From: Burkholderiaceae bacterium
GTDB taxonomy: Bacteria; Pseudomonadota; Gammaproteobacteria; Burkholderiales; Burkholderiaceae
Assembly (NCBI GenBank): GCA_947462685.1
Contig: CANHPL010000001.1
Span: 225,369-289,368, forward strand
Length of the DNA: 64,000 nucleotides
Reading direction: 5' to 3'
In this document: positions 37,221 to 46,973 of the stretch, piece by piece
Numbering within the stretch: the first letter of the stretch is position 1
Layout: each line of letters begins with the position of its first letter
Translations under genes and position numbers: made by a program
Notes under the pieces: model-generated
What the model was told of the DNA's origin: nothing
Databases searched by the model: none
Seen by the model: only the letters and a program-made list of their open reading frames with translations

Positions 37221-39500
37221 ATGGACACTCTAACTACCTCAAGCACAGATTTATATTCTTTAAATATTGGTGGCATGACTTGTGCCTCCTGTGTAGGTCG
37301 AATTGAAAAGACCGTTCAAAAAATTACTGGTGTAGAAGCCATAAGTGTCAATTTGGCCACAGAACAAGCCCGAGTTCGAGTGACACATGATTCACCTACC
37401 ACAATAGATATCATCATTAAAGCAATCCAAAAAACAGGCTATGAAGCATCTCCAAGCGACCCTTTAGGAAAAAGTTCACGACAAGATACGAGGCCCTCTT
37501 GGGACATGGACGGCTTAACTAAGGTACTCATTAGCTTCGCTTTAGCCATACCACTCACTTTGCCAATGATCTTAATGCCCTTGGGCATCCATTGGTCATT
37601 AAACCCATGGTGGCAACTAGCTTTAGCTACTCCTATCCAATTTATTTTGGGATGGCGCTTTTATGTAGCCGGGCTTAAGTCTTTAATCGCAGGGGTCGGC
37701 AATATGGATTTACTGATTGCAATCGGCACAAGTTCCGCCTATGGACTGAGTTTGTATCAATTAATAATGCAATCAAATGATGTGTACGGGCTTTATTTTG
37801 AGGGGTCAGCAATTATTATTAGCATGGTTCTTCTTGGTAAATGGCTAGAGGCAAGGGCTAAGAAGCAAACTAGTGAAGCAATTCGTGCCTTGAAAAAACT
37901 GTGGCCAGAAAATGCCAAAGTCTTAGATACGTTAGTTAAAAATGACGCTCTTAACTTAACGGAGTATCGCGTTTTACCTATAGAACAAGTACTGCCAACT
38001 GACCGTATCATCGTATTGCCCGGAGAGCGGATACCCGTGGATGGCATTCTCTTATTCGGTCAAGGCCATGTAGATGAATCCCTACTGACAGGTGAAAGTG
38101 AGCCTGTTAGAAAACATATCCATGACCAAGTCATTGGGGGATCAATGAATGGCGAGGGCGCGCTCATCATACAGGCTCAAGCCATCGGCATTGAAAGCGT
38201 TTTATCTAAAATTATTTCTTTAGTAGAAGAAGCTCAGACCAAAAAAGCTCCCATTCAAAAACTCGTTGATCAAGTTAGCGCCATTTTTGTACCTAGCGTC
38301 ATTGCAATTGCAGTATTGACGGGTGTGGCAAACTGGCTTTATTTAGACTCTGTACCAATAGCAATTTTGCGAGCAGTATCAGTTCTTGTAATAGCTTGTC
38401 CGTGTGCCTTGGGCTTAGCAACCCCCGCGGCGATTATGGCCGGCACTGGAGTTGCGGCTCGTTTTGGAATTTTGATTAAAGACCCCCAAGTGTTAGAATT
38501 TGCTCACCGAATCAATGTCGTCGCGTTTGATAAGACGGGGACTCTCACCATGGGACGCCCTCGATTGATCGAAATTATTCCTCTTGCGAATGAAAATGCA
38601 CATATTGAAGATATTCTCGCTACAGCCGCAGGACTTCAACTCGGCAGTGAACACCCTCTAGCAAAAGCTCTTCTTGAATATACGGCTGAAAAAAATATAA
38701 TCCCTTTTACGGCCTTAGAAAATCTATCAATAGCTGGAATAGGTATCGAGGGCAAACCCATAAGTGGCTCCTGGGCAAATAAACTGTTATGTCTTCAAAG
38801 TATTGCCTCCCTCAGGGACAATCCTCAGTACAAAAATATTGAACCACGAATTACTTCTGCCATGCTAAAAGGGCACACCATATCTATATTGAGAGCTAAG
38901 TCTGAAGATTCATCCCCGATTGCAGCATTTATGTTCGGCGACGAAATAAAAGCTAATGCAAAAGAGGCTATTGATGCCTTACATTCCTTGGGTATTCATA
39001 CTGCAATGATTTCTGGCGATAACCAATCTTCTGCGGATCGTGTTGGAACACTAATTGGTATTGATGAAGTCTTCGCCCAAGTCATGCCGAGCGATAAAGC
39101 AACTATTATTGAGAAGCTTAAAACTTCCATAATAAATAAAGACCGCCAATGGGTTGCGATGATTGGTGATGGCATCAATGATGCCCCCGCATTAGCTGTT
39201 GCAGATGTCGGCATGGCAATGTCAACTGGAACAGATGTGGCTATTCAATCTGCTGGCATCACCTTAATGCGGGGTGATCTTAGCCTTGTTCCTAATGCAA
39301 TTGATATTTCTAAAAGAACCTGGAACAAAATTCGTCAAAATCTATTTTGGGCTTTTATTTTCAATACGGCCGGTATCCCATTAGCAGCACTTGGCTATCT
39401 CTCACCGATGGTTGCTGGAAGTGCGATGGCGCTCTCAAGCTTTTTTGTGTTGAGTAATGCGCTATTACTAAAGCAATGGCGCTTGAAGGCTCTTCATTAG
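37221..39500 (+). CDS. copA: Copper-exporting P-type ATPase
   Basis: This P1B-1 ATPase exports Cu(I). The 759 residues comprise one N-terminal HMA domain (GGMTCASCVGRIEKT), paired helices MA/MB, the actuator loop LLTGESEPV, and the intramembrane CPC motif in VIACPCALGLATPAAIM. The phosphorylation site is FDKTGTLTMG, the nucleotide-binding HP motif SEHPLAKALLE and the hinge GDGINDAPALAVADVG. Length and motif set are complete, so it should be active. It is divergent from the CopZ-like gene, the usual copper-homeostasis pairing. A cupredoxin at 61218 may belong to the same physiology. Confidence 0.95.
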   Translation: MDTLTTSSTDLYSLNIGGMTCASCVGRIEKTVQKITGVEAISVNLATEQARVRVTHDSPTTIDIIIKAIQKTGYEASPSDPLGKSSRQDTRPSWDMDGLTKVLISFALAIPLTLPMILMPLGIHWSLNPWWQLALATPIQFILGWRFYVAGLKSLIAGVGNMDLLIAIGTSSAYGLSLYQLIMQSNDVYGLYFEGSAIIISMVLLGKWLEARAKKQTSEAIRALKKLWPENAKVLDTLVKNDALNLTEYRVLPIEQVLPTDRIIVLPGERIPVDGILLFGQGHVDESLLTGESEPVRKHIHDQVIGGSMNGEGALIIQAQAIGIESVLSKIISLVEEAQTKKAPIQKLVDQVSAIFVPSVIAIAVLTGVANWLYLDSVPIAILRAVSVLVIACPCALGLATPAAIMAGTGVAARFGILIKDPQVLEFAHRINVVAFDKTGTLTMGRPRLIEIIPLANENAHIEDILATAAGLQLGSEHPLAKALLEYTAEKNIIPFTALENLSIAGIGIEGKPISGSWANKLLCLQSIASLRDNPQYKNIEPRITSAMLKGHTISILRAKSEDSSPIAAFMFGDEIKANAKEAIDALHSLGIHTAMISGDNQSSADRVGTLIGIDEVFAQVMPSDKATIIEKLKTSIINKDRQWVAMIGDGINDAPALAVADVGMAMSTGTDVAIQSAGITLMRGDLSLVPNAIDISKRTWNKIRQNLFWAFIFNTAGIPLAALGYLSPMVAGSAMALSSFFVLSNALLLKQWRLKALH

Positions 39501-39558
39501 TTTTTTATTGGCCGATATTGACTGATGCCCTTGGGGACTAAAATTACACAGATTTATT

Positions 39559-39843
39559 TCACTTATCAACAACCTCAACCCCTTTCCAAAAGGCGACATA
39601 ACCGGAAATATTCTTTGCAGCTGATTTTGGTTCTGCATAGTACCAAGCAGCATCTTTATTCGATTGCGCATTAACCTCAAGATCGTAATAGCTAGCGGCG
39701 CCCTTCCAAGAACATACGGTACTTTTATCTGATTTTTTGAAAAAATTCATATGCAAACTTGATGGTGGAAAATAGTGATTTCCTTCAACAATTACCGTCT
39801 CATTTGATTCTGCTAAAACCTCTTTATTCCAAATAGCTTTCAT
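39559..39843 (-). CDS. DUF427 domain protein
   Basis: This 94-residue single-domain protein contains MKAIWNKEVLAESNETVIVEGNHYFP, SLHMNFFKKSDKSTVCSWKGAASYYDL and YPEP-like YYAEPKSAAKNISGYVAFWKGVEV, the DUF427 signature. The start at 39843 is supported by GGAG seven bases upstream; a longer frame lacks this. Function is unknown. It is divergent from the ergothioneine genes, with about 90 bp between. Confidence 0.9.
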   Translation of the reverse strand: MKAIWNKEVLAESNETVIVEGNHYFPPSSLHMNFFKKSDKSTVCSWKGAASYYDLEVNAQSNKDAAWYYAEPKSAAKNISGYVAFWKGVEVVDK

Positions 39844-39934
39844 AACTTCTCCGATTAAAAATAGCGAACAGCGCATTCATCCAATTTGTAGTATAAACAT
39901 TTAAATCATTTAACAAATTTGTCATTCACTATTT

Positions 39935-40885
39935 ATGCAAAAACCTGTTGTCTCCCAAAATAAAGCCGTCGCTGAACAACAAAATTTTTTCCATGAAATT
40001 GAAAAAGGGCTATTAGCAGAGTCGGCCTCAATTTCTCCAAAATTTTTATATAACCCCCTTGGGTCACATCTTTTTACAGCAATTACTTTGCTGCCCGAGT
40101 ATTACCCAACATCAACTGAAAAAACGATTTTGAGCCAATATAAATCTGAAATCGCCGAAGCTGTTGGGCATGTTACAACCCTTATTGATTTAGGTGCTGG
40201 GAATTGTCAGAAAGCCGAATCTCTTTTTGACTTTCTCAAACCTTCTCGTTATATGGCAATTGATTTTTCAGAAGAATATTTACGGGATGCCTTAGAAAAT
40301 TTGCGAAGTAAGTATCCTCAAATACACATGCAGTGCTTAGGCATGGACTTTTCACACAAGCTTATTTTGCCTGAAACTATACCAATTGATGGCAGAGTTT
40401 TTTTCTATCCTGGCTCAAGTATTGGTAATTTTCTCACGACGGAAGCTCAAATTCTACTAACTCAGATTAAACAGCAAGCAGGCGATGGTGGTTTACTCAT
40501 TGGGGTTGATCTTATGAAACAGGATCATACTCTTAAGGCAGCATACGATGATGACCTAAAAATAACAGCTGCATTTAACCTAAACATTTTAAGATCTGTC
40601 AATTCTATTATCGGATCAAATTTTAATGTTTCTCAGTTTCGTCACCAAGTGATGGTGAATCATTCTCAAAACCGTGTTGAGCTTTACTTAGAAGCACTTG
40701 AAGATTTATCAGTTTCTTGGCCAGAAAATTTTAGGTTTTTTAAAAAGGGAGAATTAATTCATACAGAAAATTCTCATAAGTACACGATTGATTCAATTAA
40801 AAAACTATTAGTGGATGCTGGCTTTAAGTCGACAAAAATCTGGAAAGATCCTAAAGACTATTTTGCCGTGATCTACGCTAACTAA
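39935..40885 (+). CDS. egtD: L-histidine N-alpha-methyltransferase (ergothioneine biosynthesis)
   Basis: EgtD trimethylates histidine to hercynine with S-adenosylmethionine. The 316 residues show the EgtD fold: LLAESASISPKFLYNPLGSHLFTAITLLPEYYPTSTE, the SAM-binding TLIDLGAGNCQKAESLF and MAIDFSEEYL. FFYPGSSIGNF and LIGVDLMKQDHTLKAAYDD match the substrate loop. The length is typical. EgtB follows after 13 bp. EgtA, EgtC and EgtE are absent here, consistent with the two-gene route in which the sulfoxide synthase acts directly. Confidence 0.93.
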   Translation: MQKPVVSQNKAVAEQQNFFHEIEKGLLAESASISPKFLYNPLGSHLFTAITLLPEYYPTSTEKTILSQYKSEIAEAVGHVTTLIDLGAGNCQKAESLFDFLKPSRYMAIDFSEEYLRDALENLRSKYPQIHMQCLGMDFSHKLILPETIPIDGRVFFYPGSSIGNFLTTEAQILLTQIKQQAGDGGLLIGVDLMKQDHTLKAAYDDDLKITAAFNLNILRSVNSIIGSNFNVSQFRHQVMVNHSQNRVELYLEALEDLSVSWPENFRFFKKGELIHTENSHKYTIDSIKKLLVDAGFKSTKIWKDPKDYFAVIYAN

Positions 40886-40898
40886 GATTTCCTAAATC

Positions 40899-42107
40899 AT
40901 GCTTACTACTGATTCACTCCTAAATGAATTTCATCGCTCAAGAAACTATACGGTTGACTTGATCAATGGTTTAACCGCCGAAGATTGCCAAGCACAATCA
41001 ATGGATGATACAAGCCCTACTAAGTGGCATTTGGCGCACGTTACTTGGTTTTATGAAGTGATTGTTCTCAAATCATATGAAAAGAACTTTGCATTTTGGA
41101 ACTCTCACTTTGCAGTGTTATTTAATAGTTACTACAACAGTGTTGGGGATAAACATCCCCGCAAGCACAGAGGCCTTTTAACTCGACCATCTTTGACAGA
41201 AGTTTTTGAATGGCGCAAAAATGTTGAGAGTAGAGTCGATGGTCTCATGCGTGACAATTTAACTCCTGAACTAAGATGGCTCATTCAGCTGGGAATTAAT
41301 CATGAGCAACAACACCAAGAACTCTTACTAACTGATATTCAGCATCTTTTCTATCAGAACCCATTATTACCAGCCCATTCCTCAGTGGACAAAACTTGTA
41401 ATCAATTCATTAAGCCCTTTCGCTGGGTAGAGGGTATTTCAGGTATTGTTGAAATTGGATTTACGGGTGAAGGCTTTCATTTTGATAATGAGTCCCCATG
41501 TCATTCGGCCCTTAATCAAAAACACTTTTTAGCGAATCAACTTGTTACCAATCACCAATGGCTTCAATTTATTGAAGATGGCGGTTACCAAGACCCTCAA
41601 TGGTGGTTAGACGCTGGTTGGGCATGGGTGTGCTCTGAAAATATTTCGGCCCCATTTTATTGGAATAAAAATGATTTCTACTTTACCTTTTCGCTTAAAG
41701 GTAATTTACCTATCGAACTCTCCTCTCCAGTATCTAACATTAGCTATTTTGAAGCTGAAGCCTTTACTCGTTGGGCTGATAAAAAACTAGATGGCTTTGC
41801 TGGTGTCCGTTTACCTACAGAATTTGAATGGGAAGCTTTTGCTAAAACGAACAGTAATATGATTGATGATTTATTTGGTAAAGTCTGGCAATGGACTAGC
41901 AGTAACTATAGCCCTTATCCCAGATACGAAGCATGGGAAGGCATTGCTGGTGAATACAACGGTAAATTTATGATTAACCAAATGGTCCTTAGAGGAAGTT
42001 CTGCTTATACGAGCCCGGGGCATTCCAGAACAACTTACCGTAATTTTTTTCCAACGCATGCTCGCTGGCAATTAACAGGGTTAAGACTTGCTAAAGATAG
42101 TGTTTGA
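40899..42107 (+). CDS. egtB: Hercynine oxygenase / sulfoxide synthase EgtB
   Basis: EgtB is a non-haem iron enzyme that joins hercynine and a thiol donor in ergothioneine biosynthesis. The 402 residues have an N-terminal DinB-like four-helix domain (SPTKWHLAHVTWFYE), the iron-binding HX3HXE motif as HEQQHQE (about residue 145) and a C-terminal formylglycine-generating-type domain. The latter contains LPTEFEWEAFA, GKVWQWTSSNYSPYP and the terminal GLRLA. It forms an operon with egtD. Whether glutamylcysteine or cysteine is the donor cannot be read here. Ergothioneine would protect against oxidative stress. Confidence 0.93.
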   Translation: MLTTDSLLNEFHRSRNYTVDLINGLTAEDCQAQSMDDTSPTKWHLAHVTWFYEVIVLKSYEKNFAFWNSHFAVLFNSYYNSVGDKHPRKHRGLLTRPSLTEVFEWRKNVESRVDGLMRDNLTPELRWLIQLGINHEQQHQELLLTDIQHLFYQNPLLPAHSSVDKTCNQFIKPFRWVEGISGIVEIGFTGEGFHFDNESPCHSALNQKHFLANQLVTNHQWLQFIEDGGYQDPQWWLDAGWAWVCSENISAPFYWNKNDFYFTFSLKGNLPIELSSPVSNISYFEAEAFTRWADKKLDGFAGVRLPTEFEWEAFAKTNSNMIDDLFGKVWQWTSSNYSPYPRYEAWEGIAGEYNGKFMINQMVLRGSSAYTSPGHSRTTYRNFFPTHARWQLTGLRLAKDSV

Positions 42108-42184
42108 TTTCTATAGGCCCAGTAATATAGATTTCGGTTTATATTATTTGTGCAGGTTAAATAATTTATAAAAAATCGTCTAAT

Positions 42185-43375
42185 TTAAATTTGTGGCGTC
42201 TCACTAGCATCGATTTTATTGATCCAAAAAACCATTAGTAAGATGGCAACTATCGCGCAACTCCCGGAAAACAAGAATGCATAAAATGGGGCAATGGACT
42301 CATATACCCAACCAAAAATAAATGAAGCGGGAAAGAGCGTAAGTCCTGTGATTAGATTAAACCAACCAAAAGCTGTTCCCGCTGATCCTTTAGGGGCCAT
42401 ATCTGCTACAAAGGCTTTTTCAACTCCCTCTGTTGCAGCTTTAAATATTCCATAGATTCCAAATAGGCCAAATATTTGATAGATAGAGATGCCTGGTAAT
42501 CCCATAAAGATATAAAAGAATGCAAAGGCCATCCAAGCAATCAAAATACACCGCTTGCGCCCAAAGGTGTCAGATAGCGCCGACAAAGGTGTTCCTAATA
42601 TAGTCGTGATCAATGATGTGGCTGCCCAAAGTAAGGGGATTTTTTCTTCTGGAACGCCCGCCTCTCGGGCTCTTAGTAATAAAAACATGTCCGATGAATT
42701 ACCTAGTGTAAAAATACCGACTACCACCAGATATCTTTTAAATTGTCTTGGCATCCCTTTCAGTGACCAACTAAATCTGCTTGCTTGTGTAGGCTCTTCT
42801 CTTGGTGGCTCCTTAATACACAATGCTAGGGTAATCGTAATAAAAGCAGGAACAATTGCCCAGAGAAAAATTTCTTTAAGTGGGACACCCATGGATAAAA
42901 ACATAGCTGCTAATAGAGGTCCAAGAACAGCACCTGCATTATCCATAGAACGATGTAAGCCATACGTAATGCCTCGTTGACTTACATTTACACTTTCAGC
43001 TAAAAGCGCATCGCGTGGCGAGCTCCTTAACCCCTTACCCATACGATCAGTAAAACGAATAGCTAAAATCAAAAACCATGAATTAGCAAATACGATTAAA
43101 GGCCTGCCAACACCTGCAAGTATGTAACCCAACACAATCCATGGCTTAGCTTTTTTGGTTCGGTCAACAATCACTCCTGAAACCAGCTTAAAAATACTTG
43201 AAGATGCTTCAGCAATGCCTTCAATAACACCAAGTACTTTAGGGCCTGCCATTAAAACTGATATCAAATACAAAGGCATCAGAGGATAGAGCATCTCGCT
43301 AGCTGAGTCATTTACTAGACTAATCAATCCAATTAACCAAACGGTTCGAGGAAGCGCAAGTATAGTTTTGAACAT
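42185..43375 (-). CDS. MFS transporter
   Basis: This 396-residue twelve-helix permease opens VWLIGLISLVNDSASEMLYPLMPLYL. It has a motif A-like loop (DRTKKAKPW), and FTDRMGKGLRSSPRDALLAESV, a pattern found in a Burkholderiales MFS subgroup near quinolone-resistance-like permeases. The substrate is unknown. It is monocistronic, convergent with egtB. Its upstream side faces the end of the hydrolase gene. Confidence 0.88.
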   Translation of the reverse strand: MFKTILALPRTVWLIGLISLVNDSASEMLYPLMPLYLISVLMAGPKVLGVIEGIAEASSSIFKLVSGVIVDRTKKAKPWIVLGYILAGVGRPLIVFANSWFLILAIRFTDRMGKGLRSSPRDALLAESVNVSQRGITYGLHRSMDNAGAVLGPLLAAMFLSMGVPLKEIFLWAIVPAFITITLALCIKEPPREEPTQASRFSWSLKGMPRQFKRYLVVVGIFTLGNSSDMFLLLRAREAGVPEEKIPLLWAATSLITTILGTPLSALSDTFGRKRCILIAWMAFAFFYIFMGLPGISIYQIFGLFGIYGIFKAATEGVEKAFVADMAPKGSAGTAFGWFNLITGLTLFPASFIFGWVYESIAPFYAFLFSGSCAIVAILLMVFWINKIDASETPQI

Positions 43376-43515
43376 AAGTCCACTTTACTCTTGTTTAGTT
43401 TTTTAAAAAGAGATTTGTGAGCCTTATATTTTTTAAAACTTAAGTGGTTGATGGCTGACGATTGTATTTTAATTTTTGAGGCGTTTTGTACTCATTTTTT
43501 AAGAAGCAAATAGCA

Positions 43516-44604
43516 TTAAATAGCATATAACTGTCGTGACATCCAGTCGGCAGTTTGATCGCGATATTTATACCAAAGGTTATTCACCACATGATTACCC
43601 CCCGGAATGATGGACAGTTTACATGGCCCTGAAACTTCCGCAGCTAATAACTTTGCTTGCTCTACAGGTGTTAATCGATCCTTATCGCCTGCAACAATAT
43701 AAATTGGGCAAGTAATATTTTTAGCTATTCCTTTTAAAGACATCCTTAGGGCAACTTTTCCAGCCTCTTCAAGATTTGCACTTTTCGTTCTAACACGAAA
43801 AGCCTCTACATTAATAACTGGTCTACCCTCAAAACTTGCCGACCGCTGATATGCGCCCGATAAAGCCACACAAGCTTTAATTCTTTTTTCAAAACAAGCA
43901 GCTCTTGGAGCTAAATGACCTCCCAAGGAAACTCCCCAAATACCTATACGGTTTTGATCAATATCTGACCTAGTTTCTAAATAATCACATACGGCTCTTA
44001 CCGGCTCTTCAAATTCAGGACACAGTGGAAAGTCATATTCACCCTCTCCTTGACCTGGTCCATCAAATGCTAGGGTGGCTAAACCACGCACTAAGAAACG
44101 ATTTTCATAGTCATCCATTTCTTCTTTTGCTGAGTCTAGCCCCATACACATTACAACAATGGGGGGGTTTGAAACTCCTAGAGGTTTTCTTAAATTACCA
44201 TATAAAAATTTACCCTGATATGCAATAGCAACTCTTTCACCAGGTGGCTTTAAATGCGGTAAGGCTAAATTACGACACTCGACAGCTTTCATATTTGCTT
44301 GACGCATTTGCTCTAAATCATTCACAAATAAGAATTTACCAAAGTGATAACATACGGCCGCACGCGTCCAATGTTGACTTGCTGAATAGGTGAAGCCATC
44401 ATCAAATGCTTCATGTCCCAATCCTTCATGAATAGAGGCTCTTTGTGACCAAGCCCGACACCATTCATCCCAATGTTGCAAGCTTGCAGTGACTTCTAAA
44501 AAATCTGTCATTGGCACACCGTTGGCCACAAAGCGTGGCGCCCAATGAGAAATCGCAGATTCAATGCGTGGATCTTTTTTCTGTTCGGTTGTGTTTAGTG
44601 TCAT
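43516..44604 (-). CDS. Alpha/beta hydrolase (dienelactone/pseudooxynicotine-hydrolase-like)
   Basis: This 362-residue hydrolase has an N-terminal helical domain and an alpha/beta core. The nucleophile elbow is GVSLGG, in RIGIWGVSLGGHLAPR. The acidic residue is seen in YIVAGDKDRLTPVEQA and the histidine in IIPGGNHVVNN. This architecture resembles the FrsA/2,6-dihydroxypseudooxynicotine hydrolase group that cleaves C-C or ester bonds. It starts 1 bp after a Bug receptor stop, so the two form an operon. The receptor probably captures the substrate or a related aromatic acid. Confidence 0.85.
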   Translation of the reverse strand: MTLNTTEQKKDPRIESAISHWAPRFVANGVPMTDFLEVTASLQHWDEWCRAWSQRASIHEGLGHEAFDDGFTYSASQHWTRAAVCYHFGKFLFVNDLEQMRQANMKAVECRNLALPHLKPPGERVAIAYQGKFLYGNLRKPLGVSNPPIVVMCMGLDSAKEEMDDYENRFLVRGLATLAFDGPGQGEGEYDFPLCPEFEEPVRAVCDYLETRSDIDQNRIGIWGVSLGGHLAPRAACFEKRIKACVALSGAYQRSASFEGRPVINVEAFRVRTKSANLEEAGKVALRMSLKGIAKNITCPIYIVAGDKDRLTPVEQAKLLAAEVSGPCKLSIIPGGNHVVNNLWYKYRDQTADWMSRQLYAI

Positions 44605-44605
44605 A

Positions 44606-45607
44606 TTAGTCAGCCTGTATATTTGCGTTTTTAATGATTGGAGTCCAACGTTTAATCTCTGTTTTCACAAAATCTTCTAATGACTCCGGAGATGAATATG
44701 ATGCTTGTATCCCCTGTTTCAAGAACAACTCTTTTACGTCTGGGCGACGCAGGATTTCAGTAATATCTTGATTTAGTTTTTGTTGGACAGCTTTAGGCGT
44801 TTTGGCTGGAGTAAAAAGTCCGAACCATAATTGAGCATCCATTCCCACTAGTCCTGCTTCTGATGAACTGGGGACTTCTGGTAAGCCAGAAAATCGATCG
44901 CTTGTTGAGACGACTAATGCCTTTAGTTTGCCAGTTTTTAACTGCGCAGCAGCTGTCACCGGAGATAAAAATGAGACTTGGGTTTCATTTGCGATTAAGG
45001 CAGTTAAGCCCGCGCCAGCACTCTTATATGGGATGTGCATCATATTGATCCCCGTGACTTGTTTAAATAACTCTCCAGTTAAATGGCTAATTGTGCCATT
45101 TCCAGCTGATGAGAAATTGAGATCTTTTCTATTTTTGGCATACTTGATAAACTCCGCAACTGTATTTGCGGGAATACTTGGATGCACCATCATCACAGTT
45201 ACACCTGTTGCAACCATTGTTACTCCGACTAAATCTTTTACAGGGTCATACGGTAAGTTGGGATATAAAGTCACAGAGCTCACCATCGGTCCTGCATGTC
45301 CCATCAATAAACTGTATCCGTCTGCTGGTGCTTTAGCAACAAGATCAGCAGGCACAGTACCGCCAGCTCCTGCACGATTATCAACTATCACAGGTTGACC
45401 CCATTTTTCTGATAACTTTTGTGCTACTACTCGCGACAAATAATCTGCCGTACTACCCGGTCCATGACCAAAAATACGTACAGGCTTAGTGGGATACTCT
45501 TGAGCAACAATTGGCACACTCGATACGATGGCCATACATAGAAAAAACTTTTGCCAATGTTTTACTTGGCCAAGCAATAACGTGCTTATTCCACTAATTA
45601 GGTTCAT
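44606..45607 (-). CDS. Bug/TctC family substrate-binding protein
   Basis: This periplasmic receptor has a long signal region and mature start YPTKPVRIFGHGPGSTADYLSR. It contains DNRAGAGGTVPADLVAKAPADGYS and FSSAGNGTISHLTGEL. The start at 45607 (MNLISG) is favoured by GGGAG five bases upstream; an earlier ATG would add MIIHKGDT. It is cotranscribed with the alpha/beta hydrolase. The ligand is unknown, and no TctAB subunits are adjacent. Confidence 0.9.
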   Translation of the reverse strand: MNLISGISTLLLGQVKHWQKFFLCMAIVSSVPIVAQEYPTKPVRIFGHGPGSTADYLSRVVAQKLSEKWGQPVIVDNRAGAGGTVPADLVAKAPADGYSLLMGHAGPMVSSVTLYPNLPYDPVKDLVGVTMVATGVTVMMVHPSIPANTVAEFIKYAKNRKDLNFSSAGNGTISHLTGELFKQVTGINMMHIPYKSAGAGLTALIANETQVSFLSPVTAAAQLKTGKLKALVVSTSDRFSGLPEVPSSSEAGLVGMDAQLWFGLFTPAKTPKAVQQKLNQDITEILRRPDVKELFLKQGIQASYSSPESLEDFVKTEIKRWTPIIKNANIQAD

Positions 45608-45875
45608 GGTGTCTCCCTTATGAATGATCAATTTCCTTAGCTTATAAGTATTGGAAAAGATGTTTTTTAATATTTTTAATACTTTAACATTATTCCTAAA
45701 GGCTGATTATGTACATTATTTTTTAGAGTCTAAAACGATTAAGGGGCATCTATAAAGTACTTATAAATCAACTAACCTATTTTTTAAAGCTACCCCCTAA
45801 GAAGGCTCTCAACTGTGATCTATCGAAATTTTTTGGCCCGTTACGACATCACCCCTTGCCCCAGAATACCTAATA

Positions 45876-46208
45876 CTACCTTGACATTAGATGCTGCGTA
45901 ACAGCATAAAGACCAGCTGTTAGCACACAGCATGCAAATAACGACAAATAGAAGTTATAGTCATTTCTGAGCATCCAACCCATTATGAGGAACATGGGCA
46001 GGGAGGGAATCACATACCAAAATGTCTCTTGACTCATATCGGCGATTTTGATTTTGTCTTTGGACTCAATATAGATCCAAACGAAGGTGGTAATTGAAAC
46101 AATGGGCACAGCTAATAAAAATGCCGCTAAAGAAGAACTACGCTTGCTAATTTCAACTGCGGCAACAATTACGAGGGCAGCAATCAGCGTTTTAACTAGA
46201 TAGAACAT
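45876..46208 (-). CDS. DUF3147 family membrane protein
   Basis: This 110-residue protein has about four helices: LIAALVIVAAVEISKRS, LAAFLLAVPIVSITTFVWI, VIPSLPMFLIMGWML and a final hydrophobic segment. The AAVSEISKRS/IPLTSLLAMIW-type pattern identifies DUF3147. Function is unknown. It is monocistronic. It marks the left border of the repeat-rich accessory zone. Confidence 0.83.
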   Translation of the reverse strand: MFYLVKTLIAALVIVAAVEISKRSSSLAAFLLAVPIVSITTFVWIYIESKDKIKIADMSQETFWYVIPSLPMFLIMGWMLRNDYNFYLSLFACCVLTAGLYAVTQHLMSR

Positions 46209-46571
46209 CTTTTTATCTTTGGTCGAAGTAACGGCAGTATATCGTTGTGTCGTTTAAATCCACATTTCTGTTCAGGGACAATATGGGTCATAACATTAAG
46301 AATTGACAATTTCTTCATGATTTAGTTTCTTGCTTTTTAAACAATTTCATATCCCACTTAAACTATTGAGTTCACATCAAATTCCAGATGAACATCCACC
46401 AAAATAATACCTCTCATCTTACGTGTTCTCAAATCATAAAAACATTTAACACACCTAGATTTAACGAAATCATTTACGCGCCAAGAAGTGATACTAGCCA
46501 ATCAATGCCGCTAAAGATTCAGCTGAGCAGGCCTGATCTAAAAATTCTAAAACTCCTAGCGGCGCTAATCA
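46209..46571. other. Noncoding gap of about 360 bp
   Basis: No convincing gene is present; a plus-strand frame here overlaps the DUF2177 gene and looks spurious. A stretch TGTGTCGTTTAAA near 46245 and CAGGGACAATATGGGTCAT near 46275 weakly recall the repeated palindromes found further right, but they are too diverged to claim. Confidence 0.35.
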
Positions 46572-46973
46572 TTACAAATTTTTATTTCCGAACCAATAGG
46601 CAAATCCTGCTCCTACGGAGGTTAAAAAACTACCCCAAGCCATGTCTATGAAAGCAAGTCGCATTGGAAAATCTCTCACAACCGCAAGATTAGTAAGGTC
46701 ATAAGTCATATAACAAAAGAATCCAAACAAGGCGCCATATTTCAAGGCATGCGGCAAAGATTGTTTTTCTAATGCCGGAAAAACAACAAATATATTTGCT
46801 CCCAAAGCATAGAGTAAGTAAAAAGCAAATCCAGCTATTAATTTAGGCTCGTTTGCCATCAGATTACCCATCTCATCTTGATAAAGGTTTTTTGCAATCC
46901 CTAATAACCAAAGCATATCAGTACATATCACTATGATGAGAAATGCAATATACATGCTCAAATATTTACGCAA
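46572..46973 (-). CDS. DUF2177 family membrane protein (paralogue 1)
   Basis: This 133-residue, four-helix membrane protein has the DUF2177 signature DMLWLLGIAKNLYQDEMG and FGFFCYMTYDLTNLAVVRDFPMRLAFIDMAWGSFL. The start is TTG, with AAGGAG seven bases upstream; the next ATG would remove the first residues of helix 1. A close paralogue of the same length lies at 62557-62958 in opposite orientation, so the pair brackets the repeat-rich zone. Function is unknown. Confidence 0.88.
   Translation of the reverse strand: MRKYLSMYIAFLIIVICTDMLWLLGIAKNLYQDEMGNLMANEPKLIAGFAFYLLYALGANIFVVFPALEKQSLPHALKYGALFGFFCYMTYDLTNLAVVRDFPMRLAFIDMAWGSFLTSVGAGFAYWFGNKNL

Noticed and set aside
46388..46651. An 87-codon plus-strand frame between DUF3147 and DUF2177
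   Set aside because: It overlaps the 3' end of the well-supported DUF2177 gene, has no Shine-Dalgarno sequence and has no family-like pattern; it is treated as spurious.
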